A stretch of DNA of 11,372 nt. Source: an uncultured Duganella sp. Lineage in GTDB: Bacteria > Pseudomonadota > Gammaproteobacteria > Burkholderiales > Burkholderiaceae. Made by a program: the position numbers and the translations under genes. Below, in pieces: positions 1 to 7,967 of this stretch; position 1 is the stretch's first letter; every line of letters starts with the position of its first letter. The notes below the pieces were generated by a model that did not search any database, was not told the origin of the DNA, and saw nothing but the letters and a program-made list of their open reading frames with translations. Location: assembly GCA_946482335.1 (NCBI GenBank), contig CAMLRG010000173.1:1-11372 (forward strand), given 5' to 3'.

Positions 1-1
1 A

Positions 2-1441
2 GACAGCGGGCAGGATGGCCAGCAATTGCTGGAAGACTTGCGCCACCACAAGCTGATCGACCGCTCCGCCATCTTCATCATGCTGACCTCGGAAGCGGTG
101 CAATCCAAGGTGATTGGCGCCGCCGAACTGACGCCCACCGATTATGTGCTGAAGCCCTTCACCGTGGACGCCCTGATGCTGCGCATTGCGCGCGCGGTGG
201 ACCGGCGTGCCGTCTTCATGCCGATTTATCAACTCATCGCGCAAGACCAGAAACGCGAAGCGATCGCGGCCTGCCATGCGGCCGAAGGCAGCAACCCACG
301 CTATGCGACCGACTTCGCCCGGCTGCGCGCCGAGCTGCTGTACGAGCTGGGCGAGCTGGCCGATGCGGAGCTGGTCTACCAGACCACGCTCGCCGGCCGC
401 CAGCTCGGCTGGGCCCAACTGGGCTTGGCGCGCTGCCAGTTCGGCCTGGAGCGCTACGACGATGCCCTCGCAACGCTCGAGCGGCTGATCGACGCCAATC
501 CCCGGCTGATGGCCGGCTACGACTTGCTGGCCCGCACCTACGAAGCGATCGGGCAGTCGCAGCAGGCCAAGAAGATCCTGGAAGACGCCGTGGCCATGTC
601 GCCCAACCTGGTGCAAAGGCTGCGCCATCTGGGCGAAGTGGCTTACGAAACCGGCGATATCCGGGTGGCGGAAAAGGCCTTCCGCCAGGTCGTGAGCAAG
701 GCGCGCTACTCCGAATTCCGCGATCCTGAAGACCATGTCAACCTGGTGCGCACGCTGGTGCGCAAGGGCGACGTCAACCAGGCTTCAGGCGTGATCCGCG
801 ACATGGAGCGCACCTTGCGCGCCAATGCCAATACCGAAGTGTGCAAGCATATTTCTTCCGCCCTGGTCCTGGACGTCACGGGACACGGCACGGAAGCCGC
901 ATCCGAGCTGTCCAATGCCGTGACGGCAGTAGGCATGGCGCGCGGCTTGTCGAACCAGTTGCGCATCGGCCTGGTGAATTCCTGCCTCAAGCACCGGCTG
1001 GACAAGGATGCGGCGGACGTCGTCATGCACATGATGAACGATGCCGAAAAGCCGCTCACGATGGACGAAGCCGTCAGCGTCTTCGAGAAGGCGGGCCGCC
1101 ATGACCTGGCGCGCGGTGTCGGCGACAAGATCGACGGCCAGGTGCGGGAACTGGTCAACGAAGCCGAAGCGATGGCGCGCCAGGGCGATCACCGCGCGGC
1201 GGTGTCGACCCTGAACCAGGCCTTGCGCCGCACGCCCGGCAACCTCAAGGTGCTGTACGCGGCGGTACAGGCCATCCTCAGGCAAATGGACGAATTTGGC
1301 TGGGAAGCGCCGCTGGGCGACCAGGCGGCGGCCCTGGTGGACCGCATCCGCCGCCTGGATGCCGGCAGCCCGGAACTGGAAGCCCTGCTGATGCAATACA
1401 CGGGCACCCAGCGCAAGTACGGTATTTCCACCACCGCCTAG
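2..1441 (+). CDS. Response regulator with receiver domain and TPR repeats (5' end missing)
   Basis: The frame is open from base 2, so the real start and the first half of the receiver domain lie outside the window; the TTG at 26 is internal, not a start. The visible N-terminus (about bases 2-210) is the C-terminal half of a CheY-like receiver: a DGQQLL helix segment, the conserved Ser/Thr position in MLTSE, and the conserved lysine in LKPF. The phospho-accepting Asp would be just upstream. From about base 290 onward the protein is helical and repeat-like, with TPR signatures (GLERYDDALATLERLIDANP; the next repeat around LLARTYEAIGQSQQAKKILE; another near the C-terminus at GDHRAAVSTLNQALRRTPGN). 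No DNA-binding, GGDEF or kinase domain follows, so output is probably by protein-protein contact through the TPRs. The family is known as CheY-TPR regulators; the partner kinase is not in view. Its stop is 1 bp from the stop of the convergent oxoprolinase gene. Confidence 0.88.
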   Translation, partial: DSGQDGQQLLEDLRHHKLIDRSAIFIMLTSEAVQSKVIGAAELTPTDYVLKPFTVDALMLRIARAVDRRAVFMPIYQLIAQDQKREAIAACHAAEGSNPRYATDFARLRAELLYELGELADAELVYQTTLAGRQLGWAQLGLARCQFGLERYDDALATLERLIDANPRLMAGYDLLARTYEAIGQSQQAKKILEDAVAMSPNLVQRLRHLGEVAYETGDIRVAEKAFRQVVSKARYSEFRDPEDHVNLVRTLVRKGDVNQASGVIRDMERTLRANANTEVCKHISSALVLDVTGHGTEAASELSNAVTAVGMARGLSNQLRIGLVNSCLKHRLDKDAADVVMHMMNDAEKPLTMDEAVSVFEKAGRHDLARGVGDKIDGQVRELVNEAEAMARQGDHRAAVSTLNQALRRTPGNLKVLYAAVQAILRQMDEFGWEAPLGDQAAALVDRIRRLDAGSPELEALLMQYTGTQRKYGISTTA

Positions 1442-1442
1442 C

Positions 1443-4400
1443 TTACGCCGCCGGTCCGAAGCCGCCGCCGCCCGGCGTTTCCACCACGAACACATCGCCC
1501 GGCCGCATATCGGTCTTGCCGATATGGCCAAGCTGTTCGCTGCTGCCGTCGGCACGCAACACCGTGTTGCGGCCCAGCGCACCCGGCGCGCCGCCGGCCA
1601 TGCCGAATGGCGCATGGATGCGGTTATTCGACAGGATGGCAGCCGTCATCGGCTCCAGGAAGCGGACCTTGCGCACGCCGCCATTGCCGCCGTGCCAGCG
1701 GCCGGCACCGCCGGAACCCTGGCGGATCTCGTAGCTTTCAAGCCGCACGGGGAAGCGGAATTCCAGGATTTCCGGGTCGGTCAGGCGTGAGTTGGTCATA
1801 TTGGTCTGCACCACGTCGGTGCCGTGGAAACCCTCGCCCGCGCCGGAACCGCCGCTGATGGTTTCGTAGTACTGGTATCGCGCATTGCCGAAGGTGAAAT
1901 TATTCATCGTGCCCTGCGACGCGCCCTGTACACCCAGCGCGCCGTACAGCGCATTGGTGATGCAAGTCGACGTTTCGACGTTGCCCGACACCACGGAAGC
2001 CGGATAGTGCGGGTTCAGCATCGAGCCCGGCGGAATGATCACCTGCAAAGGCTTCAGGCAACCGGCGTTGAGCGGGATGTCATCGTCCACCAGGGTGCGG
2101 AATACGTACAGCACGGCGGCCATGCATACGGCCGAGGGCGCGTTGAAATTGTTGTCCAGCTGGGCCGAGGTGCCGCTGAAGTCGATCTCCGCGCTGCGTT
2201 CGGCGGCGTTGACGCGTACTGCGACATTGATCACCGCCCCGTTATCGAGTTTCAACTCGAAGCTGCCGTTGCGCAGCGCGCTGATCACGCGGCGCACGGC
2301 TTCCTCGGCATTGTCCTGCACGTGCCCCATGTAGGCGCGCACCACATCGAGGCCGAAGTGCGCGACCATCTTGCGCAATTCCTCGACGCCTTTCTGGTTG
2401 GCCGCGACCTGGGCCCGCAAATCGGCCATGTTCTGGTCCGGATTGCGCGCGGGATAACGCGCACCGGCCAACAGGGCCCGTGCTTCGGCGTCGCGCAACT
2501 GGCCGCCCGCAGCGCCGTCGACCAGCTTGAAATTGTTGATCAGGACGCCCTCTTCCTCGATGGTGCGCGAATCGGGCGGCATCGAGCCGGGCGTGCTGCC
2601 GCCGATATCGGCGTGGTGCCCGCGCGAACCCACGTAGAACAGGATGTCGCGCCCCGCTTCATCGAATACCGGCGTAATCACCGTCACGTCGGGCAGATGG
2701 GTGCCGCCGTTGTAGGGGTCGTTGAGCATGTAGACGTCGCCGGGATGCATCCTGCCGGCATTCTCGCGCATCACCGTCTTGATGCTCTCGCCCATCGAGC
2801 CCAGATGCACCGGCATGTGCGGGGCGTTGGCGATCAGGTTGCCATCGGCATCGAAGATGGCGCAGCTGAAGTCCAGGCGCTCCTTGATATTGACCGAGTA
2901 GGCGGTATTTTGCAGGCGCAGCCCCATCTGCTCGGCAATCGACATGAACAGATTGTTGAAGATCTCCAGCATCACCGGATCCGCCGTGGTGCCGATCGCG
3001 CGCCGCACCGGCAGGGCTTCCACCCGCGTCAGCACCAGGTGGTCCTGCGGCGTGACTTCGGCTTGCCAGCCCGGCTCCACAATGGTGGTGGCGTTGGCTT
3101 CGGCAATGATGGCCGGGCCCTTGATGATATCGCCGATGCGGGTCGTGTCGCGCCGGAACAGTCCGGTGTCGTGCCACTGGCCGGCGCTGTACATGCGCAC
3201 CGTTTGCGTTGGCGCCAGCGGCGCATGGCGCGGCGCCTGCTTTGGCGCCGCCTCGGCCGGGGCGTCGGACTTGCCGATCGCTTCCACCGACACCGCTTCG
3301 ACGACCAGCGCCTTGGCCGGCATCAGGAAGGAGAAGCGCTTGCGGTAAGCGGCCTCGAATTGCGACTTCATGCTGTCGATGGTGTCGAACAGCACGATCA
3401 GGGCCGAATCGGTGCCTTCGTAGCGCAGGTGGACGCGGCGCACGACGCCGATGCGCGCGTCGGCCACGCCCTGCCCGTGCAGGTCGGCCACCGCATCGCC
3501 GGCCAGCGCATCCAGGCGCGACTCGAGCAGCGGCAGCGCATCGTCCGCCAGCCGGGTTTCGACGGCGCTCTCGCGCATCGCCGTCTGGTCGGCCAAGCCC
3601 ATGCCGTAAGCGGACAACACGCCTGCCAGCGAGTGGATGAAGACCGTCTTCATGCCCAGCGCATCGGCAACCAGGCAGGCGTGCTGGCCGCCGGCGCCGC
3701 CGAAGCTGGTCAAGGCATATTCGGTCACGTCGTGGCCGCGCTGCACGGAAATCTGCTTGATCGCGTTGGCCATATTGCCCACTGCGATCTCGATGAAGCC
3801 TTCGGCGACCTGCTCGGGGGACGATGGCGCGCCCGTGGCCGCCTCGATCGCGGCCGCCATGGCGGCGAACTGCGCGCGCACGGTGGCGGCGTCGAGTGGC
3901 TGGGCGCCGTCGCTGCCGAACAGTTTCGGGAAGTAGTCGGGCTGGATCTTGCCCAGCATGACGTTGCAGTCGGTGACCGCCAGCGGTCCGCCGCGACGGT
4001 AGCTGGCGGGGCCGGGATCGGCGCCGGCACTGTCCGGGCCGACGCGGAAGCGGCTGCCGTCGAAATGCAGGATGGAACCGCCACCGGCGGCCACGGTATG
4101 GATGCTCATCATCGGCGCGCGCATGCGCACGCCGGCGACCTGGGTTTCGAACACGCGCTCGAATTCGCCGGAAAAATGCGATACGTCGGTCGACGTGCCG
4201 CCCATGTCGAAGCCGATGATTCTTTCGAAGCCGGCCGCGCGGCTGGCGCGCACCATGCCGACAATGCCGCCGGCCGGACCGCTGAGGATCGAATCCTTGC
4301 CCTGGAAGGTGCGGGCATCGGTCAGGCCGCCGTTGGACTGCATGAATTGCAGGTTCACCCCTGGCAGCTCGGCGGCCACCTGCTCGACGTAGCGCCGCAG

Positions 4401-5048
4401 GATCGGCGACAGGTAGGCATCGACCACGGTGGTGTCGCCGCGGGCGACCAGCTTCATCATCGGACTGACCTGGTGCGAGACCGACACCTGGGTATAGCCG
4501 ATCGCGCGCGCGAGCTGGGCCAGGCTGCTTTCGTGCGCGCTATAGCGGTAACCGTGCATCAGGACGATGGCGAGCGAGCGCAAGCCCTGGTCGTAGTGGG
4601 CCTGCAGGCCGGCGCGGGCCGCCTCCAGGTCGAGCGGCCGCACCACGTCGCCGTGCGCGCCGATGCGTTCATCGATCTCCACCACATGCCGGTACAGCAG
4701 TTCCGGCAGCACGATATGGCGGTCGAACAACCGCGGACGGTTCTGGTAGGCGATCCGCAGTGCATCGCGGAACCCGCGCGTAATGGCCAGCACGGTGGGT
4801 TCGCCCTTGCGTTCGAGCAGGGCGTTGGTGGCGACGGTGGTGCCCATCTTGACCGCCTCCACCTGGCCGCCCGGAATCGGTGCGCCGGCCGCCACGCCCA
4901 GCAGGTGGCGGATGCCGGCGATGGCCGCATCGCGGTAGTGTTCGGGGCTTTCGGACAATAGCTTGTGGGTCGTCAGGCTGCCGTCGGGCCGGCGCGCCAC
5001 GATATCGGTGAAGGTGCCGCCACGGTCGATCCAGAATTGCCAATCCAT
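1443..5048 (-). CDS. oplAH: 5-oxoprolinase (ATP-hydrolysing), fused hydantoinase A/B type
   Basis: 1201 aa, the usual size of single-chain 5-oxoprolinases, which open 5-oxo-L-proline to L-glutamate using ATP in the cytoplasm. The N-terminal hydantoinase-A half (about residues 1-680) shows the acetate/sugar-kinase-fold motifs [10 protein letters not shown] (8-17), [16 protein letters not shown] (68-83), SGPAGGIVG (256-264), [12 protein letters not shown] (279-290), ADPGPASY (343-350) and [11 protein letters not shown] (448-458). An Ala/Pro-rich linker near 595-612 lies within it. The hydantoinase-B half (about 688-1201) shows [19 protein letters not shown] (712-730), [13 protein letters not shown] (775-787) and [10 protein letters not shown] (808-817). 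The start was set at ATG 5048 because [15 protein letters not shown] matches the family N-terminus and a GAGG Shine-Dalgarno lies 7 nt upstream (5056-5059); the frame stays open further upstream but that stretch is antisense to nnr. The close match to 5-oxoprolinase motifs favours this over N-methylhydantoinase or acetone carboxylase relatives. Bacteria more often use PxpABC for this reaction. The gene is monocistronic here. Confidence 0.93.
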   Translation of the reverse strand: MDWQFWIDRGGTFTDIVARRPDGSLTTHKLLSESPEHYRDAAIAGIRHLLGVAAGAPIPGGQVEAVKMGTTVATNALLERKGEPTVLAITRGFRDALRIAYQNRPRLFDRHIVLPELLYRHVVEIDERIGAHGDVVRPLDLEAARAGLQAHYDQGLRSLAIVLMHGYRYSAHESSLAQLARAIGYTQVSVSHQVSPMMKLVARGDTTVVDAYLSPILRRYVEQVAAELPGVNLQFMQSNGGLTDARTFQGKDSILSGPAGGIVGMVRASRAAGFERIIGFDMGGTSTDVSHFSGEFERVFETQVAGVRMRAPMMSIHTVAAGGGSILHFDGSRFRVGPDSAGADPGPASYRRGGPLAVTDCNVMLGKIQPDYFPKLFGSDGAQPLDAATVRAQFAAMAAAIEAATGAPSSPEQVAEGFIEIAVGNMANAIKQISVQRGHDVTEYALTSFGGAGGQHACLVADALGMKTVFIHSLAGVLSAYGMGLADQTAMRESAVETRLADDALPLLESRLDALAGDAVADLHGQGVADARIGVVRRVHLRYEGTDSALIVLFDTIDSMKSQFEAAYRKRFSFLMPAKALVVEAVSVEAIGKSDAPAEAAPKQAPRHAPLAPTQTVRMYSAGQWHDTGLFRRDTTRIGDIIKGPAIIAEANATTIVEPGWQAEVTPQDHLVLTRVEALPVRRAIGTTADPVMLEIFNNLFMSIAEQMGLRLQNTAYSVNIKERLDFSCAIFDADGNLIANAPHMPVHLGSMGESIKTVMRENAGRMHPGDVYMLNDPYNGGTHLPDVTVITPVFDEAGRDILFYVGSRGHHADIGGSTPGSMPPDSRTIEEEGVLINNFKLVDGAAGGQLRDAEARALLAGARYPARNPDQNMADLRAQVAANQKGVEELRKMVAHFGLDVVRAYMGHVQDNAEEAVRRVISALRNGSFELKLDNGAVINVAVRVNAAERSAEIDFSGTSAQLDNNFNAPSAVCMAAVLYVFRTLVDDDIPLNAGCLKPLQVIIPPGSMLNPHYPASVVSGNVETSTCITNALYGALGVQGASQGTMNNFTFGNARYQYYETISGGSGAGEGFHGTDVVQTNMTNSRLTDPEILEFRFPVRLESYEIRQGSGGAGRWHGGNGGVRKVRFLEPMTAAILSNNRIHAPFGMAGGAPGALGRNTVLRADGSSEQLGHIGKTDMRPGDVFVVETPGGGGFGPAA

Positions 5049-5079
5049 TGCACTGCCTCGCTCAAGTCGTGAAGCCGCT

Positions 5080-5085
5080 ATTGTA
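5080..5085 (-). promoter_or_regulatory. Putative -10 box for the 5-oxoprolinase gene
   Basis: On the minus strand the hexamer reads TACAAT (5 of 6 to the sigma-70 consensus). Transcription would start near 5073, leaving a leader of about 25 nt that contains the GAGG Shine-Dalgarno at 5056-5059. No good -35 is present at 16-18 bp (best about 3 of 6), so the box may be weak or need an activator. Its upstream face abuts the nnr promoter on the other strand. Confidence 0.45.
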
Positions 5086-5086
5086 G

Positions 5087-5095
5087 TGCTAGAAT
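5087..5095 (+). promoter_or_regulatory. Extended -10 promoter of nnr
   Basis: The sequence TGCTAGAAT has the extended -10 TG motif, one spacer base and TAGAAT (5 of 6 to consensus). It ends 7 nt before ATG 5103, so the predicted first transcribed base falls at or within one base of the start codon, giving a leaderless or near-leaderless mRNA. The -35 region is poor, as is common for extended -10 promoters. No Shine-Dalgarno precedes ATG 5103 or the alternative in-frame ATG at 5094, which itself overlaps the -10 box and so cannot be the start if this promoter is used. Confidence 0.5.
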
Positions 5096-5102
5096 GGCCT
5101 GC

Positions 5103-6638
5103 ATGACGCCCCTCTTTACCGTCGCCGAAATTCGTGCGATCGAGCACGCTGCGGCATTGCGCTTGCCGGCGGGAGCACTCATGCAGCGCGCCGGCCAGGC
5201 CGGCGCCAACGAGGCGCTGGACCTGCTGCCTTTCACGATCGACCGGGCCCGGGTGCTGGTGCTGGCGGGCCCCGGAAACAATGGCGGCGACGCGCTGGAA
5301 ACGGCAGCCCATCTGGGGCACGCGGGTGCGCAAGTGACCATCGTGCATTGGCCGCCGTCCGCCACGCCCGCCGCTGAACGCGTCGCGGCCCTGGCGCGGG
5401 CGCGCAACTCCCCTGCCCGCTTCGCGAACCTGGATGCGGCAGGCACCCCGGAGGCGCAGGCCTGCGCCGCACTGGCAAATGCCGATTGGGCGCTGGTGGT
5501 CGACGGCCTGTTCGGCATCGGGCTGGCGCGCCCCATCACGGGCAGCCTCGCGGCGCTGGTCGCCGCCGTCAACGCACTGTCCTGCCCGGTCATTGCGCTC
5601 GACGTACCCAGCGGCCTGGATGCGGACACCGGCGCCATCGTCGGGGGCGAGGCCGGCACTGCGGTGCGGGCGAGCCACACCGTCACTTTCATCGGCGACA
5701 AGCCCGGCCTGCACACCGCCGAGGGACGCGACCACGCCGGCGTCGTCATCGTCAACAGCCTCGAGATCGACAGTGCGTTGTTCCCTGCCGCGCTGGCGCA
5801 GTTGAACGATGTGGCGCTGTTTGCCCATTGTGCACGGCGGCGCAGGCATAGTGCGCACAAGGGCAGCCATGGCAGCGTGGCGGTGCTGGGCGGCGCACGG
5901 GGGATGGCCGGCGCCCCGATACTGGCCGCGCGCACGGCGTTGTCCGCGGGCGCGGGGCGGGTCTATGCCTGCTTCGTCGGCGAACCGCCCGCCTTCGATG
6001 CCGCGCAGCCGGAGCTGATGTGCCGTAGCGCGCAGGCTTTCGATTTCGACAGCGCGGTACTGGTGGTCGGTCCGGGCATGGGGACATCGTCCACCAGCGC
6101 GGAAATGCTGGCCGGCGCGCTGCACAGCCAAAGCCCGGCCGTCCTTGACGCCGACGCCCTGAACCTGCTGGCCGGCGCCGACACCCTGCGCGCCCAGCTG
6201 GCGCAGCGCAAGGCGCCCTGCATCCTCACGCCCCACCCGCTCGAAGCGGGGCGCCTGCTTGGCATTTCGGCACCACAAGTGCAATCGGACCGGCCGGCCG
6301 CGGCGCGCGCCCTGGCCGCTCGGCTAGCCGCCACCGTCGTGCTGAAAGGTTCCGGAACCGTGATCGCGTCGCGCGACCAGGCGATCGTCGTCAACACCAC
6401 CGGCAACCCGGCGCTGGCCACGGCAGGCACGGGCGACGTGCTGGCCGGCTTGTGCGGCAGCCTGCTTGCCCAGGGCTGGCCCGAATGGGAGGCCGCCCTG
6501 GCCGCCGTCTGGCTGCACGGCATGGCCGCCGACGTGCTGGTGGCCGAAGGATGCGGGCCAATCGGCATTACCGCCAGCGAACTGATTCCTGCCATCCGTA
6601 CGGCGGCCAACCGTCTTGCGCTCCACCACGGCTGTTAG
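5103..6638 (+). CDS. nnr: Bifunctional NAD(P)H-hydrate epimerase / ADP-dependent NAD(P)H-hydrate dehydratase
   Basis: 511 aa, the typical size of the fused YjeF-type repair enzyme. It reverses hydration of NADH and NADPH: the N-terminal domain interconverts the R and S hydrates and the C-terminal domain dehydrates the S form with ADP (or ATP) in the cytoplasm. Epimerase domain (about residues 1-225): [11 protein letters not shown] (57-67), DGLFGIGL (134-141), [13 protein letters not shown] (165-177) and FIGDKPGLH (196-204). The usual GNNGGDG has Ala in its last position here. Dehydratase domain (about 245-510), ribokinase-like: [13 protein letters not shown] (252-264), VVGPGMG (321-327), LDADALNLL (348-356), [13 protein letters not shown] (375-387), and [19 protein letters not shown] (431-449) with the presumed catalytic Asp445. 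Start chosen at 5103 rather than 5094 because the -10 box covers 5094. It is divergent from the oxoprolinase, and its TAG stop overlaps the stop of the convergent ABC gene by 4 bp. Confidence 0.94.
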   Translation: MTPLFTVAEIRAIEHAAALRLPAGALMQRAGQAGANEALDLLPFTIDRARVLVLAGPGNNGGDALETAAHLGHAGAQVTIVHWPPSATPAAERVAALARARNSPARFANLDAAGTPEAQACAALANADWALVVDGLFGIGLARPITGSLAALVAAVNALSCPVIALDVPSGLDADTGAIVGGEAGTAVRASHTVTFIGDKPGLHTAEGRDHAGVVIVNSLEIDSALFPAALAQLNDVALFAHCARRRRHSAHKGSHGSVAVLGGARGMAGAPILAARTALSAGAGRVYACFVGEPPAFDAAQPELMCRSAQAFDFDSAVLVVGPGMGTSSTSAEMLAGALHSQSPAVLDADALNLLAGADTLRAQLAQRKAPCILTPHPLEAGRLLGISAPQVQSDRPAAARALAARLAATVVLKGSGTVIASRDQAIVVNTTGNPALATAGTGDVLAGLCGSLLAQGWPEWEAALAAVWLHGMAADVLVAEGCGPIGITASELIPAIRTAANRLALHHGC

Positions 6639-7339
6639 ACGATCCTGCCCGCCGCAATCGTGATGACCCGTGCGCAGCGCGCGGCGATTTCGCTATCGTG
6701 GGTCACCAGCACCAGGGTCGAGCCATGCTCGCGGTTCAATTCGAACATCAGCCGGATGACCGACTCGCCGGTGGCCGCATCCAGGCTGCCGGTCGGCTCA
6801 TCGGCCAACAGCAAGGGCGGGTGGGTGACGAAAGCCCGCGCCAGCGCCACACGCTGCTGCTCGCCGCCGGACAGGAACTTTGGATAATGTTTCAGGCGGC
6901 TGGACAGGCCAACGCGGCCCAGCATGGCTTGCGCCTTCTCGCGCGCCGCGCCGTCGCCCGCCAATTCCAGCGGCAGCATCACGTTCTCCACTGCCGTCAG
7001 ATGCGGCAGCAACTGGAAGGACTGGAAGACAAAGCCCAGCTTCTCCTTGCGCAGCGCGGCCCGGCCATCCTCATCCAGGGCGAAGATGTCGACGCCATCG
7101 AGCACCACCTTGCCTTCGGTCGGCGTATCGAGCCCGGCCAGCAAGCCAAGCAAGGTCGATTTGCCTGAGCCGGACGCCCCAACAATGGCAAGCGTTTCAG
7201 CCTTTTGCACGGTAAAATCCACCCCATGCAGGATGGTCAGCTCGCCGCTGGCGTCGGCCACCCGCTTGCCCAGGCCCGCAACGGTGATGGCCGCCTGTGC
7301 CAACTGGCTCGACGTTTTAGGAAGATCACGCATGGTCAT
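6635..7339 (-). CDS. ybbA: ABC transporter ATP-binding protein, YbbA/LolD-like
   Basis: 234 aa from ATG 7339. It carries a full ATPase motif set: Walker A GASGSGKST (54-62), Q-loop Gln106 in FVFQSFQLLP, signature LSGGEQQ (156-162), Walker B LLLADEP (176-182) with catalytic Glu181, D-loop SLD, and H-loop His214 in LVTHD. The class is the MacB/LolD/FtsE-like group that works with FtsX-fold permeases on lipids, lipoproteins or peptides rather than as classical importers. In E. coli ybbA is divergent from tesA and followed by its permease gene ybbP; here the tesA neighbour is present but downstream is nnr on the opposite strand, so no permease is adjacent. The start is uncertain: in-frame ATGs lie at 7375, 7339 and 7333, none with a good Shine-Dalgarno. 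A weak -10-like AACAAT on the minus strand (7347-7352) lies 7 nt before ATG 7339, which would make it leaderless. The start overlaps that of tesA. Confidence 0.9.
   Translation of the reverse strand: MTMRDLPKTSSQLAQAAITVAGLGKRVADASGELTILHGVDFTVQKAETLAIVGASGSGKSTLLGLLAGLDTPTEGKVVLDGVDIFALDEDGRAALRKEKLGFVFQSFQLLPHLTAVENVMLPLELAGDGAAREKAQAMLGRVGLSSRLKHYPKFLSGGEQQRVALARAFVTHPPLLLADEPTGSLDAATGESVIRLMFELNREHGSTLVLVTHDSEIAARCARVITIAAGRIV
7319..7322 (+). promoter_or_regulatory. Shine-Dalgarno of tesA
   Basis: AGGA lies 9 nt before ATG 7332. It supports 7332 over the second in-frame ATG at 7338, for which the spacing would be 15 nt. The site sits inside the 5' coding part of the divergent ABC gene. 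I could not find a convincing promoter for tesA between here and 7250. Confidence 0.5.
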
Positions 7340-7967
7340 GTTCAAAATTGTTGTCCGCTGTTTCGCGGTGCTCATCCTGTCGCTCAGCGCGACTGCAAGC
7401 GCCTATTCTGCATCAAAAACCGTGCTGGTGGTGGGCGATAGCCTGTCGGCCGAATATGGCATCACGCGCGGCGCCGGCTGGGTCGCGCTGCTCGAACAGC
7501 GCCTCAAGCAGCAAAAGCTCGATGCCAGCATCGTCAACGCCAGCGTCAGCGGCGAGACCACCAGCGGCGGCCGCACCCGCCTGCCGGCGCTGCTCAGCAA
7601 GTACAAACCCCATGTGGTGATCATCGAGCTGGGCGCCAACGACGGCTTGCGCGGCCTGCCGGTCGCGGCCGCCGAAGCCAACCTGCGCGCCATGGTCGAT
7701 GCCTCGCGCAAGTCGGGCGCCCAGGTGCTGCTGGTCGGCATGCGCATGCCGCCCAATTATGGGCGCGATTACGCCGACAAATTCTTTGCCATGTACGGCA
7801 CCTTGAGCAAGGAAGTGAAAGTGCCGCTGGCGCCCTTCATGCTCGACGGCATCGCACAAAAGCCTGAACTGTTCCAGCCGGACCGCCTGCATCCGCTGGC
7901 GGAAGCCCACCCGATCATCCTGGGCAATATCTGGCCCCACCTCCAGCCTATCTTGAAGATCAAATGA
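7332..7967 (+). CDS. tesA: Periplasmic GDSL/SGNH arylesterase / acyl-CoA thioesterase I
   Basis: 211 aa, close to E. coli TesA. A Sec signal peptide is clear: MVMFKIVVR, then a hydrophobic core, with cleavage likely near SAYSA (residues 23-27), so the mature enzyme is periplasmic. The four SGNH blocks are in order: GDSLSAEYG with nucleophile Ser37, VSGETTSGG, GAND with the catalytic Asn, and DRLHP supplying Asp and His near the C-terminus. Members hydrolyse esters, lysophospholipids and acyl-CoA thioesters broadly; which substrate matters in vivo is not visible here. ATG 7332 is preferred for its Shine-Dalgarno at 7319-7322. The stop codon overlaps the mnmH start in an ATGA arrangement, pointing to one transcript and translational coupling. 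The divergent ybbA neighbour matches the E. coli tesA/ybbA arrangement. Confidence 0.93.
   Translation: MVMFKIVVRCFAVLILSLSATASAYSASKTVLVVGDSLSAEYGITRGAGWVALLEQRLKQQKLDASIVNASVSGETTSGGRTRLPALLSKYKPHVVIIELGANDGLRGLPVAAAEANLRAMVDASRKSGAQVLLVGMRMPPNYGRDYADKFFAMYGTLSKEVKVPLAPFMLDGIAQKPELFQPDRLHPLAEAHPIILGNIWPHLQPILKIK

Noticed and set aside
1824..4961. A 1045-codon open frame on the plus strand across the oxoprolinase gene
   Set aside because: It is antisense to a gene with clear family motifs throughout. The translation is His/Arg/Gly/Ala-rich and low in recognisable structure, as expected for a shadow frame in GC-rich DNA.
5049..6284. N-terminal extension of the oxoprolinase to about 1613 aa
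   Set aside because: The extra 412 residues are antisense to nnr, have no domain, and precede the family N-terminus; a Shine-Dalgarno supports ATG 5048.
5963..6610. A 215-codon minus-strand open frame within nnr
   Set aside because: It is antisense to the well-conserved dehydratase domain, with no Shine-Dalgarno or family resemblance.
6924..7331. Upstream extension of tesA (open from 6924)
   Set aside because: The signal peptide begins at MVMFKIVVR (7332), a Shine-Dalgarno precedes it, and the extension is antisense to ATPase motifs.
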